Assembly (NCBI GenBank): GCA_958350755.1
Contig: CATWID010000001.1
Location: 1 to 64,000, forward strand
From: an uncultured Collinsella sp.
GTDB taxonomy: Bacteria > Actinomycetota > Coriobacteriia > Coriobacteriales > Coriobacteriaceae
Length of the DNA stretch: 64,000 nucleotides
Direction of reading: 5' to 3'
This document shows positions 8,428 to 17,541 of the stretch, piece after piece (position 1 is the stretch's first letter; each line of letters starts with the position of its first letter). The translations under genes were made by a program, and so were the position numbers. The notes under the pieces are model-generated. The model was not told the origin of the DNA. It worked only from the letters and a program-made list of their open reading frames with translations, and searched no databases.

Positions 8428-9324
8428 GTGACCGATCGGTCCCTGACTCTTTCCGCGCCGGCAAAGATTAACCTCTACCTGGGGGTTCATACCGAGCGCG
8501 ATGACCGTGGCTACCACAGGGTCGATTCCCTGATGGCAGCCGTCGGTCTTTCCGATTCCGTGACGGTCGCGCCGGCGCAGGCGCTGACCGTCCAGACGGT
8601 TCCGGCATCAGATTTTCCCATGCAAAAGAATACGGCGTATCGGGCTGCGGTTGCTATGGCCGAGCATTATGGTCGCGAGGCAAACATCTGCGTGACGATT
8701 GAGAAGCGCATTCCATTGTGCGCCGGCTTGGGCGGCCCCTCGACGGATGCGGCCGCGGTCATTGTCGCCTTGGCGGAGCTCTGGGGAATTGATCGCACCG
8801 ACCCCGCGCTCGACGACATTGCGCGGGGTATTGGTGCTGACGTCCCGTTCTTTTTGCACGCGAGCCTTGCGTTCTACGTAGGTGGGGGAGACGTGCTGGC
8901 AACTGAGTATCCCGCGCTGCCCGCAACGCCCGTCGTGTTGGTCAAGCCGCGCGAGGCAAGCGTTTCAACAATTGAAGCCTATCGACGTTTTGACGAGGCT
9001 CCGGTGCCTGCGGACAAGCCCGGCGCGATAGCTTCTGCCTTGCGTGCCGGTGATGCCGAGACGGCATATGCACTCATCCATAACAACCTGGGCGTCATTT
9101 CCGCACAGATGGAGCCGCAGATTCAAACGGTTCTCGATTGGCTGCGTAAACAGGACGGCACGGTTGCTGTAGATGTGTGTGGATCGGGCGCCTGCTCGTT
9201 TGCCATTTGCGACACCGCCGCCACGGTCGAAAGGCTTGCCGACGCTGCCCTGCAAAACGGCTGGTGGTCCTGCGCGACGGAGCTCATTCCCAACACGGTT
9301 CGCATCGAAGTGCCAAAGAAGTAA
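8428..9324 (+). CDS. ispE: 4-diphosphocytidyl-2-C-methyl-D-erythritol kinase
   Basis: IspE performs the ATP-dependent fourth step of the MEP isoprenoid pathway. The 298-aa GHMP kinase starts with GTG and shows SAPAKINLYL (residues 8-17), the ATP loop PLCAGLGGPSTDAA near residue 95 (Pro-Ser-Thr where Gly-Ser-Ser is usual) and VCGSGACSFAI near residue 250. It starts 2 nt after veg. The pathway neighbours ispD and ispF are also in the window (21073-22285). Confidence 0.93.
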   Translation: MTDRSLTLSAPAKINLYLGVHTERDDRGYHRVDSLMAAVGLSDSVTVAPAQALTVQTVPASDFPMQKNTAYRAAVAMAEHYGREANICVTIEKRIPLCAGLGGPSTDAAAVIVALAELWGIDRTDPALDDIARGIGADVPFFLHASLAFYVGGGDVLATEYPALPATPVVLVKPREASVSTIEAYRRFDEAPVPADKPGAIASALRAGDAETAYALIHNNLGVISAQMEPQIQTVLDWLRKQDGTVAVDVCGSGACSFAICDTAATVERLADAALQNGWWSCATELIPNTVRIEVPKK

Positions 9325-9373
9325 AAATTTCTCTAGCACGCGACGGAAATCTTTGTTACTATAGTCGAGCTAA

Positions 9374-9450
9374 CGGGTTGTGGCTCAGTTTGGTAGAGCA
9401 CTGCGTTCGGGACGCAGGGGTCGCTGGTTCAAATCCAGTCAACCCGACCA
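9374..9450 (+). tRNA. tRNA-Pro (anticodon CGG)
   Basis: A 77-nt cloverleaf: acceptor CGGGTTG/CAACCCG, D-arm GCTC...GAGC, anticodon stem CTGCG/CGCAG with loop TTCGGGA (CGG, reads CCG), T-arm CTGG-TTCAAAT-CCAG, and an encoded CCA. Confidence 0.93.
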
Positions 9451-9460
9451 GAGCATGAGG

Positions 9461-9489
9461 AGGGACCGCTTCTTGCGGTCCCTTTTTTT
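9461..9489 (+). terminator. Terminator of tRNA-Pro
   Basis: AGGGACCGC-ttctt-GCGGTCCCT followed by seven T residues. Confidence 0.9.
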
Positions 9490-9498
9490 AGCTATTGT

Positions 9499-9526
9499 TG
9501 TGATACCGCGATACCCGCGGTATACT
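9499..9526 (+). promoter_or_regulatory. tatA promoter with overlapping palindrome
   Basis: TTGTGA (9499-9504), a 16-nt spacer and TATACT (9521-9526). A perfect 8-bp inverted repeat, ATACCGCG (9503-9510) and CGCGGTAT (9516-9523), covers the spacer and the -10 box, so a repressor site is plausible. Confidence 0.5.
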
Positions 9527-9562
9527 CATTCGAGCTTGTCTCGCTGTATTGTGGAGGTCTAC

Positions 9563-9838
9563 ATGTTTGGACTGAGGGCTCCTGAGCTCATCATTATTCT
9601 CGTCGTTGTCCTGATTATCTTCGGGCCCAAGAACCTGCCGAAGCTCGGCAAGTCCCTCGGCTCTACCGTCAAGAATATCCGCGAGGGTATGGAGGGCGAC
9701 GATAAGGCCGAGACCAAGCAGGCCGAGGAGGTCGTGGTCGAGCAGTCCGAGGAGGACAAGGAGATCGCTGAGCTCGAGGCCAAGCTCGCTGCTGCCAAGA
9801 AGAAGCAGGCAGAGGACAGCGACGCGGACGCAGAGTAG
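9563..9838 (+). CDS. tatA: Twin-arginine translocase subunit TatA
   Basis: TatA oligomers form the pore-like part of the Tat export system for folded proteins. The 91-aa protein has a short N-terminal membrane helix (PELIIILVVVLIIFG, residues 6-20), the conserved FGPKNLPKLGKSLG hinge and amphipathic helix, and a long Lys/Glu-rich tail. ATG 9563 follows tgtggaggt. No tatC is in the window. A solute-binding lipoprotein encoded at 42037-43017 has a twin-arginine signal and could be a client. TatB cannot be wholly excluded because A and B subunits look alike. Confidence 0.87.
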   Translation: MFGLRAPELIIILVVVLIIFGPKNLPKLGKSLGSTVKNIREGMEGDDKAETKQAEEVVVEQSEEDKEIAELEAKLAAAKKKQAEDSDADAE

Positions 9839-9863
9839 TCCCATCCCTTTGGGGTGAGCACCT

Positions 9864-9896
9864 GACCGGCTTGCCCGCAGGCTAGCCGGTCTTTTT
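9864..9896 (+). terminator. Terminator after tatA
   Basis: Arms GACCGGCT (9864-9871) and AGCCGGTC (9884-9891) are followed by TTTTT. Confidence 0.8.
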
Positions 9897-9944
9897 CGTT
9901 TTGTTGACAGTTGATTGTTTGATCAGAGTTGGGGAGATATCCGT

Positions 9945-10415
9945 ATGGACGCAAGCCAGATCGTACTGACCGCTGAGGGCCGCCAGAAGCTCGTCGAGGA
10001 GCTCGCTTGGCGTGAGGGCGATTACGCCAAGGAGATCGTCGAGGACATCAAGGAAGCCCGCGCGTTCGGCGACCTTTCGGAGAACTCCGAGTACGACGCC
10101 GCTAAGGACAAGCAGGCCCAGAACGCCGCTCGTATTGCCGAGATCCAGGCCATCCTTGCCAACGCTCAGGTTGCTGCCACCACAGGTGATCTGACCGTCT
10201 CCATCGGTTCCACCGTTTCTCTGATTGATCCCAACGGTGAGGTCATGGAAGTCACGCTCGTCGGTACCACCGAGACCAACTCGCTCGAGCACAAGATTTC
10301 CAACGAGTCTCCGGTCGGCCACGCCATCATCGGTCACGGCGAGGGCGACTCCGTCGAGGTCGTTACGCCTTCCGGCAAGACCCGCGTCTACACCATCGCC
10401 AAGATTGCACGCTAG
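9945..10415 (+). CDS. greA: Transcription elongation factor GreA
   Basis: GreA rescues backtracked RNA polymerase by stimulating transcript cleavage. The 156-aa protein has the N-terminal coiled coil with the invariant FGDLSENSEYDAAKD tip, and the C-terminal FKBP-like domain (VSLIDPNGEVMEVTLVG ... SPVGHAIIGHGEGDSVEV). ATG 9945 is placed by ggggagat; an upstream in-frame TTG has no RBS. A hairpin at 10444-10476 separates it from lysS. Confidence 0.95.
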   Translation: MDASQIVLTAEGRQKLVEELAWREGDYAKEIVEDIKEARAFGDLSENSEYDAAKDKQAQNAARIAEIQAILANAQVAATTGDLTVSIGSTVSLIDPNGEVMEVTLVGTTETNSLEHKISNESPVGHAIIGHGEGDSVEVVTPSGKTRVYTIAKIAR

Positions 10416-10443
10416 ACCACGGTCCCGCGTAAAGGTATGTTTT

Positions 10444-10476
10444 CGCTCCCTGGGACCGAATCCTGGGGAGCGTTTT
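10444..10476 (+). terminator. Terminator-like hairpin between greA and lysS
   Basis: CGCTCCC (10444-10450) pairs with GGGAGCG (10466-10472), followed by TTTT. Confidence 0.6.
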
Positions 10477-10494
10477 AGTTTGAGGAGTTAACTT

Positions 10495-12459
10495 ATGGCA
10501 GAGAACCAGAACGCCGCAGATCAGGCATCGACGCTCAACGACGAGCGCGCCACCCGCCTGGCCAAGCGCGCCGCCCTGTTCGAGGCGGGCCAGAACCCCT
10601 ATCCCGAGCACTCTGAGCTTGAGGACTACGTTGCCGATATCGAGGCTAAGTATGCCGAGCTTGCCGATGGCGAGGACACCGAGGACGTCGTGAAGATCGC
10701 CGGCCGTGTGGTCGCCAAGCGCGGTCAGGGCAAGATTATGTTCATCGTCGTGCGCGATGCGACTGCCGAGATTCAGCTGTTCTGCCGCATCAATGACATG
10801 GACGAGACCGCTTGGAACACGCTCAAGGCCCTCGACCTTGGCGATATCCTGGGCGTGACCGGCGTGGTCGTGCGCACCCAGCGCGGCCAGCTTTCCGTTG
10901 CCCCTAAGAGTGCGACCCTGCTTGCCAAGGCCGTTCGTCCGCTGCCCGAGAAGTTCCACGGCCTCTCCGACAAGGAGACCCGCTATCGCCAGCGCTATGT
11001 CGACCTGATCGCCAACGACGACGTTCGCGAGACCTTCCGTAAACGTTCGCAGATTCTCTCCACCTTCCGTCGTTTTATGGAGTCCGACGGCTACATGGAG
11101 GTCGAGACCCCCATCTTGCAGACCATCCAGGGCGGCGCTACGGCTAAGCCGTTCATCACGCACTTCAACGCGCTCGATCAGGAGTGCTACCTGCGTATTG
11201 CCACCGAGCTGCACCTCAAGCGCTGCATCGTCGGCGGTTTTGAGCGCGTGTTCGAGATCGGCCGTATCTTCCGTAACGAGGGCATGGACCTTACCCACAA
11301 CCCCGAGTTCACCACGATGGAGGCCTACCGTGCCTTCTCCGACCTCGAGGGCATGAAGGCGCTCGCCCAGGGTGTCATCAAGGCGGCTAACAAGGCCATC
11401 GGCAACCCCGAGGTTATCGAGTACCAGGGCCAGACCATCGACCTTTCTGGTGAGTGGGCCAGCCGTCCCATGACCGACATCGTCTCCGACGTGCTCGGCA
11501 AGCAGGTCACCATCGACACGCCGGTCGAGGAGCTTGCTGCCGCCGCGCGCGAGAAGGGCCTGGAGATTAAGCCCGAGTGGACTGCTGGCAAGATCATCGC
11601 CGAGATTTACGATGAGCTGGGCGAGGACACCATCGTCAACCCCACGTTCGTGTGCGATTACCCCATCGAGGTCAGCCCGCTTGCCAAGCGCTTTGAGGAC
11701 GATCCGCGCCTGACGCATCGCTTTGAGCTGGTTATCGCCGGTCACGAGTACGCCAACGCGTTCTCCGAGCTCAACGACCCGGTCGACCAGGCCGAGCGCT
11801 TTGCCGCCCAGATGGCCGAGAAGGCTGGCGGCGACGACGAGGCCATGGAGTACGACGAGGACTACGTGCGCGCCCTCGAGTACGGTATGCCTCCTGCGGG
11901 CGGCATCGGCATCGGTATCGACCGCGTGGTCATGCTGCTCACCAACCAGGCTTCCATCCGCGACGTGCTACTGTTCCCGCACATGAAGCCCGAGAAGGGT
12001 TTCCAGTCCGGTGCCGCTGCCGCCAAGGCTGCCGAGGCCGGCAACGCCGCGAGCCCCTTCGTCAAGCCGCTCAAGCCCACGGTTGATTATTCCAAGATTG
12101 CCGTCGAGCCGCTGTTTGAGGAGTTCGTCGACTTTGATACCTTCTCCAAGAGCGACTTCCGCGCCGTGAAGGTCAAGGCATGCGAGGCCGTCAAGAAGTC
12201 CAAGAAGCTGCTGAACTTTACGCTCGACGACGGCACCGGCACCGACCGTACCATCCTCTCCGGCATCCATGAATACTATGAGCCCGAGGACCTGGTCGGC
12301 AAGACCCTGCTTGCCATTACCAACCTGCCTCCGCGCAAGATGATGGGCATCCCCAGCTGCGGCATGCTCATCAGTGCCATCCACGAGGAGGAGGGCGAGG
12401 AGCGCCTCAACCTGATCCAGCTCGACGCTTCCATCCCCGCCGGCGCAAAGATGTACTAA
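10495..12459 (+). CDS. lysS: Lysyl-tRNA synthetase (class II) with C-terminal tRNA-binding domain
   Basis: LysRS charges tRNA-Lys. Residues 1-500 are a normal class II enzyme: OB-fold anticodon domain (KIAGRVVAKRGQGKIMFIVVRD), motif 2 (FEIGRIFRNEGMDLTHNPEFT near residue 254) and motif 3 (GMPPAGGIGIGIDRVVMLL near residue 465). The remaining ~140 residues are unusual: after a spacer rich in Ala and Pro comes a second OB-fold of the Trbp111/EMAPII type (VKVKACEAVKKSKKLLNFTLDD ... LPPRKMMGIPSCGMLISA), normally found at the end of MetRS. Total length is 654 aa against about 500 for the family. The start follows gaggag. Confidence 0.95.
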   Translation: MAENQNAADQASTLNDERATRLAKRAALFEAGQNPYPEHSELEDYVADIEAKYAELADGEDTEDVVKIAGRVVAKRGQGKIMFIVVRDATAEIQLFCRINDMDETAWNTLKALDLGDILGVTGVVVRTQRGQLSVAPKSATLLAKAVRPLPEKFHGLSDKETRYRQRYVDLIANDDVRETFRKRSQILSTFRRFMESDGYMEVETPILQTIQGGATAKPFITHFNALDQECYLRIATELHLKRCIVGGFERVFEIGRIFRNEGMDLTHNPEFTTMEAYRAFSDLEGMKALAQGVIKAANKAIGNPEVIEYQGQTIDLSGEWASRPMTDIVSDVLGKQVTIDTPVEELAAAAREKGLEIKPEWTAGKIIAEIYDELGEDTIVNPTFVCDYPIEVSPLAKRFEDDPRLTHRFELVIAGHEYANAFSELNDPVDQAERFAAQMAEKAGGDDEAMEYDEDYVRALEYGMPPAGGIGIGIDRVVMLLTNQASIRDVLLFPHMKPEKGFQSGAAAAKAAEAGNAASPFVKPLKPTVDYSKIAVEPLFEEFVDFDTFSKSDFRAVKVKACEAVKKSKKLLNFTLDDGTGTDRTILSGIHEYYEPEDLVGKTLLAITNLPPRKMMGIPSCGMLISAIHEEEGEERLNLIQLDASIPAGAKMY

Positions 12460-12847
12460 CTAGTTACGCGGTTCGTAGAACCGCGTAACGGCTCGACGCT
12501 GCGCGGGCCGCATTTGGACAATCTGACGTTCAACTTCAAGGGCGCGACCAGAAGGTCAGCGCCCTTTCGTTTCACGTCACCTTGTCTCAAATGCGGCCCG
12601 CTCGCTGACTTATGCTCAACCTATGGTGTCATCTCGCCCCAAAAGGACCTTGCTCGCTCTGGCGGGCTTTCGCTGTCGTTGCCAAAACATCGGCGTTGCC
12701 TTGGCCGTCAATAGTCATTGGGGACGTTCTTAAACGACTACCCAACGGCTATTGAGCACATGGCTCGCATGGCAGCCGTCTCTTTTATGTTTCCTTTAGC
12801 CGTTGCTGCCTAGGATGGGGGTTAGTCGGTAGGAAGGGAGCGTCTAT
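12460..12847 (+). other. Non-coding stretch after lysS with nested hairpins
   Basis: No gene is seen. A perfect 12-bp hairpin (12463-12474/12478-12489, loop gta) follows the lysS stop. A second, nested structure occupies 12503-12601: outer arms of 14 bp, then GACA/TGTC, TGACGT/ACGTCA, and at the apex a terminator-like hairpin GGGCGC-GACC/GGTC-GCGCCC with TTT (12540-12567). Around 12715-12760 lies a weak palindrome containing TGGGGACG. The start of the ThrE-like gene has the RBS aagggag. Confidence 0.6.
12540..12567 (+). terminator. Terminator at the apex of the nested element after lysS
   Basis: GGGCGC-GACC-agaa-GGTC-a-GCGCCC followed by TTTCGTTTC. Confidence 0.7.
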
Positions 12848-14416
12848 ATGGACGACGCGAGCGAGCGTGCAATCGAAGAGGACATGCTCGATCAGTTCAA
12901 TTACTTTGACGATGAGGATGAGGAGCTAATCGATCGTCGCGAGCCGGCATCGCTTGACTCATTTGATCTGGTCGATGAAGAGACTGATGAGGTTGAGGAC
13001 GAATCAACGGAGCCCCCACAGTCTTCGCGCCTTGACTCGCTGCTTTCGAGAGCCCCCATGCACCACGGTGTTCGTGCCGGCGCACTCCATATGAAAACAG
13101 ACTGGCACCAGATCGTGACGGCAGGCGATGAGCTTGCCGTCGATGCGCCGCTCACCGATAAGTCATCCATCATCTGCCGCACCGGTATGCTTATGCTCGC
13201 GAGCGGAACGGGTGCCTGGCGTGTACGCGATACCATGAATCGCGTTGCCGCCGTACTCGGTGTCACCGTCCACGTTGACTTAAGTCTTCTGTCGTTTGAG
13301 TGCACCTGCATCGAAGATGGCCACTGCTTTAACGAGGTTGTCAGCCTGCCCACAACGGGAGTCAATACCCATCGCATTTGGATGATGGAGAGCTTCCTAA
13401 AGGAAATCGAGACGTATGGGCGCCGGTTTACCGTGCACGAATACCACGAGATGCTCAAGACCGTTGAGAGTTCAAAACCCGATTACTCTCCCTGGCAACA
13501 GGGCCTTGCGGCAGCTTGTGCTTGCGGCGCCTTCGTCTTTTTGCTCGGCGGCGGCCCTATCGAGATGGCCTGCGCATTCGTAGGCGCTGGTGTTGGCAAC
13601 TTTGCTCGCTCTCATATTCTCAAGCAGGGTCTTGGCCAGTTTAGCGCGCTGACGATTGGCGTTGCGCTCGCTTGCGTTTCGTATCTGCTGGCATTGCTCG
13701 GCCTTGGCCAGGTCGTACCGGGGGCAATGTCGCACCAAGAAGGCTATATCGGCGCCATGCTTTTTGTGATTCCCGGCTTTCCCCTCATTACGGCAGGCCT
13801 CGACATCGCTAAGCTCGATATGCGAAGCGGCATTGAGCGTCTTTCGTATGCCGTGTCGATTATTGTGATGGCGACCCTTGTGGGCTGGATGGTTGCCGAG
13901 TGTGTGGGGCTGGCGCCGGATGATTTTGCCCCGCTCGGCCTTTCGCCGCTTGCCCTTACGCTCTTGCGCATGCTGATGAGCTTCGTTGGCGTATTCGGCT
14001 TCTCGGTGATGTTCAACAGCCCGGTAAAGATGGCCGCGGCAGCTGGGCTGATCGGCGCCGTGTCCAATACCTTGCGTCTGACCCTTGTCGATGCGCCGGC
14101 GCTGTTTCCCTTCCTGGGCCTGAGCTTAGGTATGCCTCCCGAGGCAGCAGCGTTTATCGGTGCGCTGGTATCGGGCCTGCTCGCGAGCTTAGCCGAAATC
14201 AAGCTCACCTACCCACGTATCGCCCTCACGGTGCCATCGATTGTCATTATGGTGCCGGGCTTGTATCTCTATCGCTCGATGTATTACATGTGCACCTTCG
14301 ACACGGTCAATATGCTCGGCTGGTTTGTGCGCGCGGTGCTCATCGTGGCGTTTCTGCCCGTTGGCTTGGGCGTGGCGAGAACCCTCACCGACCCTCGCTG
14401 GCGCCACACCAGTTAA
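12848..14416 (+). CDS. Threonine/serine exporter (ThrE) family membrane protein
   Basis: A 522-aa protein with the two-part ThrE architecture. Residues 1-70 are acidic and low in complexity. Residues about 75-205 match the cytosolic ThrE N-terminal domain (DUF1212: IICRTGMLMLASGTGAWRVRDTMNRVAAVLGV). Residues about 215-515 hold some ten hydrophobic segments (for example AACACGAFVFLLGGGPIEMACAF) and include the second DUF3815-like half. Family members export threonine and serine; the substrate here is not proven. It is a lone gene between lysS and clpC, with a palindromic repeat 35 nt past its stop. Confidence 0.8.
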   Translation: MDDASERAIEEDMLDQFNYFDDEDEELIDRREPASLDSFDLVDEETDEVEDESTEPPQSSRLDSLLSRAPMHHGVRAGALHMKTDWHQIVTAGDELAVDAPLTDKSSIICRTGMLMLASGTGAWRVRDTMNRVAAVLGVTVHVDLSLLSFECTCIEDGHCFNEVVSLPTTGVNTHRIWMMESFLKEIETYGRRFTVHEYHEMLKTVESSKPDYSPWQQGLAAACACGAFVFLLGGGPIEMACAFVGAGVGNFARSHILKQGLGQFSALTIGVALACVSYLLALLGLGQVVPGAMSHQEGYIGAMLFVIPGFPLITAGLDIAKLDMRSGIERLSYAVSIIVMATLVGWMVAECVGLAPDDFAPLGLSPLALTLLRMLMSFVGVFGFSVMFNSPVKMAAAAGLIGAVSNTLRLTLVDAPALFPFLGLSLGMPPEAAAFIGALVSGLLASLAEIKLTYPRIALTVPSIVIMVPGLYLYRSMYYMCTFDTVNMLGWFVRAVLIVAFLPVGLGVARTLTDPRWRHTS

Positions 14417-14450
14417 TTGGTGCAAGTGAAACTGATCCGCAAAACATGAA

Positions 14451-14508
14451 CGTGGATAATCTCCCGTTTTTGGCCTATTTAGGGGCTCAAAACGGGAGAT
14501 TATCCACG
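14451..14508 (+). repeat. GTGGATAATC palindrome, copy B1
   Basis: Perfect 20-bp arms (14451-14470 and 14489-14508) with an 18-nt loop. The arms begin CGTGGATAATCTCCCG. Related copies are at 31538-31602 and, degraded, at 27440-27509. Each arm contains TTATCCACG, one base from a DnaA box. Confidence 0.85.
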
Positions 14509-14623
14509 CTCGTTGGGCCGATGCAGACGCACCTGGCAATTCCTTTTTTGTAGACGTTGTCGCGCGGCCCCATGCGGAAAAGGTCCCAACGGTTAGCATA
14601 TACTCCATATGGGTAAAGAGACC

Positions 14624-14649
14624 AAAGCGCTGCCGCGGGGCGGCGCTTT
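14624..14649 (+). promoter_or_regulatory. Leader hairpin upstream of clpC
   Basis: Arms AAAGCGCTGCC (14624-14634) and GGCGGCGCTTT (14639-14649) lie downstream of a possible -10 TATACT at 14599-14604 and 36 nt before clpC. It may be a 5' UTR structure or weak terminator. No CtsR-like direct repeat was recognised. Confidence 0.4.
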
Positions 14650-14685
14650 GCGTTTGAAAAACTAGCTCGTCTAAGAGGAACTAGC

Positions 14686-17328
14686 ATGTTAGACCGTTTT
14701 ACCGATCGCGCGCGCAAGGTCATGTCCATGGCCAAGCAAGAGGCGCTCGATCTTCACTCAAATAAGGTGGGCACCGAGCACCTGCTGCTCGCGCTCGCCA
14801 AGGAGGACGAGGGCATTGCCGCCGAGGCGCTGCGCTCGCTCGATATCTCCTACGACGACATCATGGACACACTCAAAGAGGTCCAGACTACCGTTCCCGA
14901 GCCCAGCGAGGAGACCGAGGCCGCAAAGCTCGCCTTTACACCGCTCGTCATAAGCGTGATGGAGCGCTCCTTCCGCGTGGCGCGCGAGAACAACCAGACC
15001 TATGTGTCGACCGAGCACCTGCTCATCGGTATCGTCGAAGAGGGCAACGGCATGGCCATGGACATCCTCATGCGCCTAGGTGTGTCGTCCGCTTCCATTA
15101 AAAAAGCCATCGAGAAGCTTACCGCCAAGGATCAGGACAAGAAGCGTCCGCTCGCCGGCGCCGGTGCCGGGCGTCCCGGTGCGGGCCTGCCGTTCTTTAG
15201 CGGTTCGGACGCCTCGCAGCAAAAGGGGAGCGGTGCCGATACGCTCAAGCAGTTCGCCACCAACCTCACGCAAAAGGCGCGCGACGGCGAGCTCGACCCC
15301 GTGATCGGTCGCGAAAGGGAAGTCCAGCGCATGATGGAGATCCTTTCGCGCCGCACCAAGAACAACCCGCTTATCTTGGGTGACCCCGGTGTGGGCAAGA
15401 CGGCCATCGTCGAGGGCCTGGCGCAGCAGATCGCTGCCGGCAACGTGCCCGAGAATCTTATGAACCAGAACATCTGGACGCTCGATCTGCCGGGTCTTGT
15501 CGCGGGCGCCAAGTATCGCGGTGAGTTTGAGGAGCGCCTTAAGAACGTGATCCAGGAGGCGACCGAAGCCGACGACGTCATCCTGTTTATCGACGAGATG
15601 CACACCATCATCGGTGCCGGTTCTGCCGAGGGCTCCATCGACGCGAGCTCCATGCTCAAGCCGGTGCTCGCGCGCGGTGCCTTCCAGATTATCGGCGCCA
15701 CCACGGCCGAGGAATTCCGCAAGTACCTCACCAAGGACCCGGCCTTTGAGCGTCGCTTCCAGACCATCGATGTCGAGGAGCCGAGTGTCGAGGACACGGT
15801 CAAGATCCTGACCGCGCTCAAGCCGCGCTACGAGGAGCACCACCATGTGCGCTATACGCAGGGTGCTATCGAGGCCGCCGCGAACCTTTCCAACCGCTAC
15901 ATCCAGGATCGCTTCCTGCCCGATAAGGCCATCGACCTCATTGACGAGGCCGGTGCCCGCGCCCGCATCGCCGCCAACCGCGCGCCCGAGCCGGTGCGCG
16001 AGGCCGAGCATCGCATCGAGGAGCTCAAGGCCGCCGCGCAGGAGGCCACCGAGAGCGACGACATGAACAAGGCTGCCGAGATTACCGAGCAGCAGAAGGC
16101 TGCCGAGATTGAGCTCGCCGAGGCCAAGGCTGCCTGGACGGCCGAGCTCGACGCCAGCCCGCTCACCATCGATGTCTCCCAGATCGCCGATATCGTGTCC
16201 GTGACCTCGGGCGTGCCGGTGTCCTCGCTTACCGAGAGCGAGAGCCGTCGCCTGCTGCAGGCCGAAAGCGTGCTCAAGACGCGCATCATCGGTCAGGATG
16301 AGGCTGTCGAGGCAGTTGCCAAGGCCGTGCGCCGCAGCCGCTCGCCGCTCAAGGATCCGCGTCGCCCCGGCGGCAGCTTTATCTTCCTGGGTCCCACCGG
16401 CACGGGCAAGACCGAGCTCGCCAAGACGCTTGCCGAGTACCTCTTTGGCAGCAAGGACGCGCTCATCAGCTTCGACATGTCCGAGTTCGGTAGCGAGTTC
16501 GAGGTCTCCAAGCTCATCGGTAGCCCTCCGGGTTACGTTGGTCACGACGAGGGCGGCCAGCTCACCAAGGCCGTTCGTCGCCACCCGTACTCGGTCGTGC
16601 TGTTCGACGAGATTGAGAAGGCGCACCCCGATATCTTCAACATCTTGTTGCAGGTGCTGGAGGAGGGCCGCCTGACCGATAGCCAGGGCAAGACGGTCGA
16701 CTTCCGCAATACGGTGATCATCATGACGTCCAACGTGGGCGCCCGCGAGATCGCGCAGGATGCGAGCGTGGGCTTTGGTACAACGGGCGAGCAGGGTCTT
16801 ACCTCGAGCGAGATTCGTGGCCGCGCGATGGGCGAGCTCAAGCGCCTGTTCCGCCCCGAGCTGCTCAACCGTATCGATGACATCGTGGTGTTCCAGAAAC
16901 TTTCGGGCGAGAACCTGACCAAGATCGCGCACCTGCTGGTGGACGACCTGCGTCAACGCCTGATTGCCAACGGTATGAACATCAAGCTCACCGATGCGGC
17001 CTACGACAAGATCGTGGCCGAGGGCACTGACCTCACCAACGGCGCACGTCCGCTGCGCCGCGCCATCCAAAAGCTTATCGAGGATCCGCTGTCCGAGGAG
17101 CTGCTGGCCGGCGAGTGGGGCAGTGGCGATACCGTCCTGTGCGATGTGGCCGACGGCAAGTTTGTCTTTAGCCATGGCACGGGTGAGATTCCAGCACCGC
17201 GTCCGGCGGGCACGCTCGGTGGCGATACCGCCCCGGCGGCACCGCACACTGGCAGCGCCGCGCCCGTAAGCGGCGGCGTGACCTCGGGCCCCGGCGGCAT
17301 GATGCAAGCCGGTTCCGGCGCGCTGTAG
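14686..17328 (+). CDS. clpC: ATP-dependent Clp protease ATP-binding subunit ClpC
   Basis: ClpC unfolds substrates and feeds them to ClpP. The 880-aa protein has two Clp-N repeats (residues 1-145), a Gly/Pro-rich linker, AAA+ domain 1 with Walker [14 protein letters not shown] near residue 231, a coiled middle domain (residues 430-480, [18 protein letters not shown]) typical of ClpC, and AAA+ domain 2 with [12 protein letters not shown] near residue 567. The last ~50 residues are a low-complexity Gly/Ala/Pro tail that lengthens the protein beyond the usual 810-850. It heads the region syntenic with Bacillus clpC-radA-disA, although radA is missing and pepD and mntP intervene. The terminator is at 17354-17386. 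Confidence 0.95.
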   Translation: MLDRFTDRARKVMSMAKQEALDLHSNKVGTEHLLLALAKEDEGIAAEALRSLDISYDDIMDTLKEVQTTVPEPSEETEAAKLAFTPLVISVMERSFRVARENNQTYVSTEHLLIGIVEEGNGMAMDILMRLGVSSASIKKAIEKLTAKDQDKKRPLAGAGAGRPGAGLPFFSGSDASQQKGSGADTLKQFATNLTQKARDGELDPVIGREREVQRMMEILSRRTKNNPLILGDPGVGKTAIVEGLAQQIAAGNVPENLMNQNIWTLDLPGLVAGAKYRGEFEERLKNVIQEATEADDVILFIDEMHTIIGAGSAEGSIDASSMLKPVLARGAFQIIGATTAEEFRKYLTKDPAFERRFQTIDVEEPSVEDTVKILTALKPRYEEHHHVRYTQGAIEAAANLSNRYIQDRFLPDKAIDLIDEAGARARIAANRAPEPVREAEHRIEELKAAAQEATESDDMNKAAEITEQQKAAEIELAEAKAAWTAELDASPLTIDVSQIADIVSVTSGVPVSSLTESESRRLLQAESVLKTRIIGQDEAVEAVAKAVRRSRSPLKDPRRPGGSFIFLGPTGTGKTELAKTLAEYLFGSKDALISFDMSEFGSEFEVSKLIGSPPGYVGHDEGGQLTKAVRRHPYSVVLFDEIEKAHPDIFNILLQVLEEGRLTDSQGKTVDFRNTVIIMTSNVGAREIAQDASVGFGTTGEQGLTSSEIRGRAMGELKRLFRPELLNRIDDIVVFQKLSGENLTKIAHLLVDDLRQRLIANGMNIKLTDAAYDKIVAEGTDLTNGARPLRRAIQKLIEDPLSEELLAGEWGSGDTVLCDVADGKFVFSHGTGEIPAPRPAGTLGGDTAPAAPHTGSAAPVSGGVTSGPGGMMQAGSGAL

Positions 17329-17353
17329 GGCGTGGCGACAATTTGATACGCGC

Positions 17354-17386
17354 AATCGAGGCGCTCTGGCAGGGGCGCCTCGATTT
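17354..17386 (+). terminator. Terminator after clpC
   Basis: AATCGAGGCGC (17354-17364) pairs with GCGCCTCGATT (17375-17385), followed by a short T run. Confidence 0.8.
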
Positions 17387-17541
17387 GTAGAGCTGTGAAG
17401 TTGCGACCGTTACACTATGCGGTCCGCCGTTAGCCGATGATGCAAGGGCGCTCGGCGTTTTCGACTGGTTTATGCACGCAAAGTCTGGGAATATACAAGT
17501 CGCATGTCTTACTGTCTAACCAGTTGCGCCAAGGAGGCACC

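Noticed and set aside
12600..12720. Small open frame in the lysS-ThrE gap
   Set aside because: No RBS, composition of structured non-coding DNA, no recognisable product.
15076..17355. 759-aa reverse-strand open frame opposite clpC
   Set aside because: Shadow of clpC in GC-rich DNA; no domain recognised.
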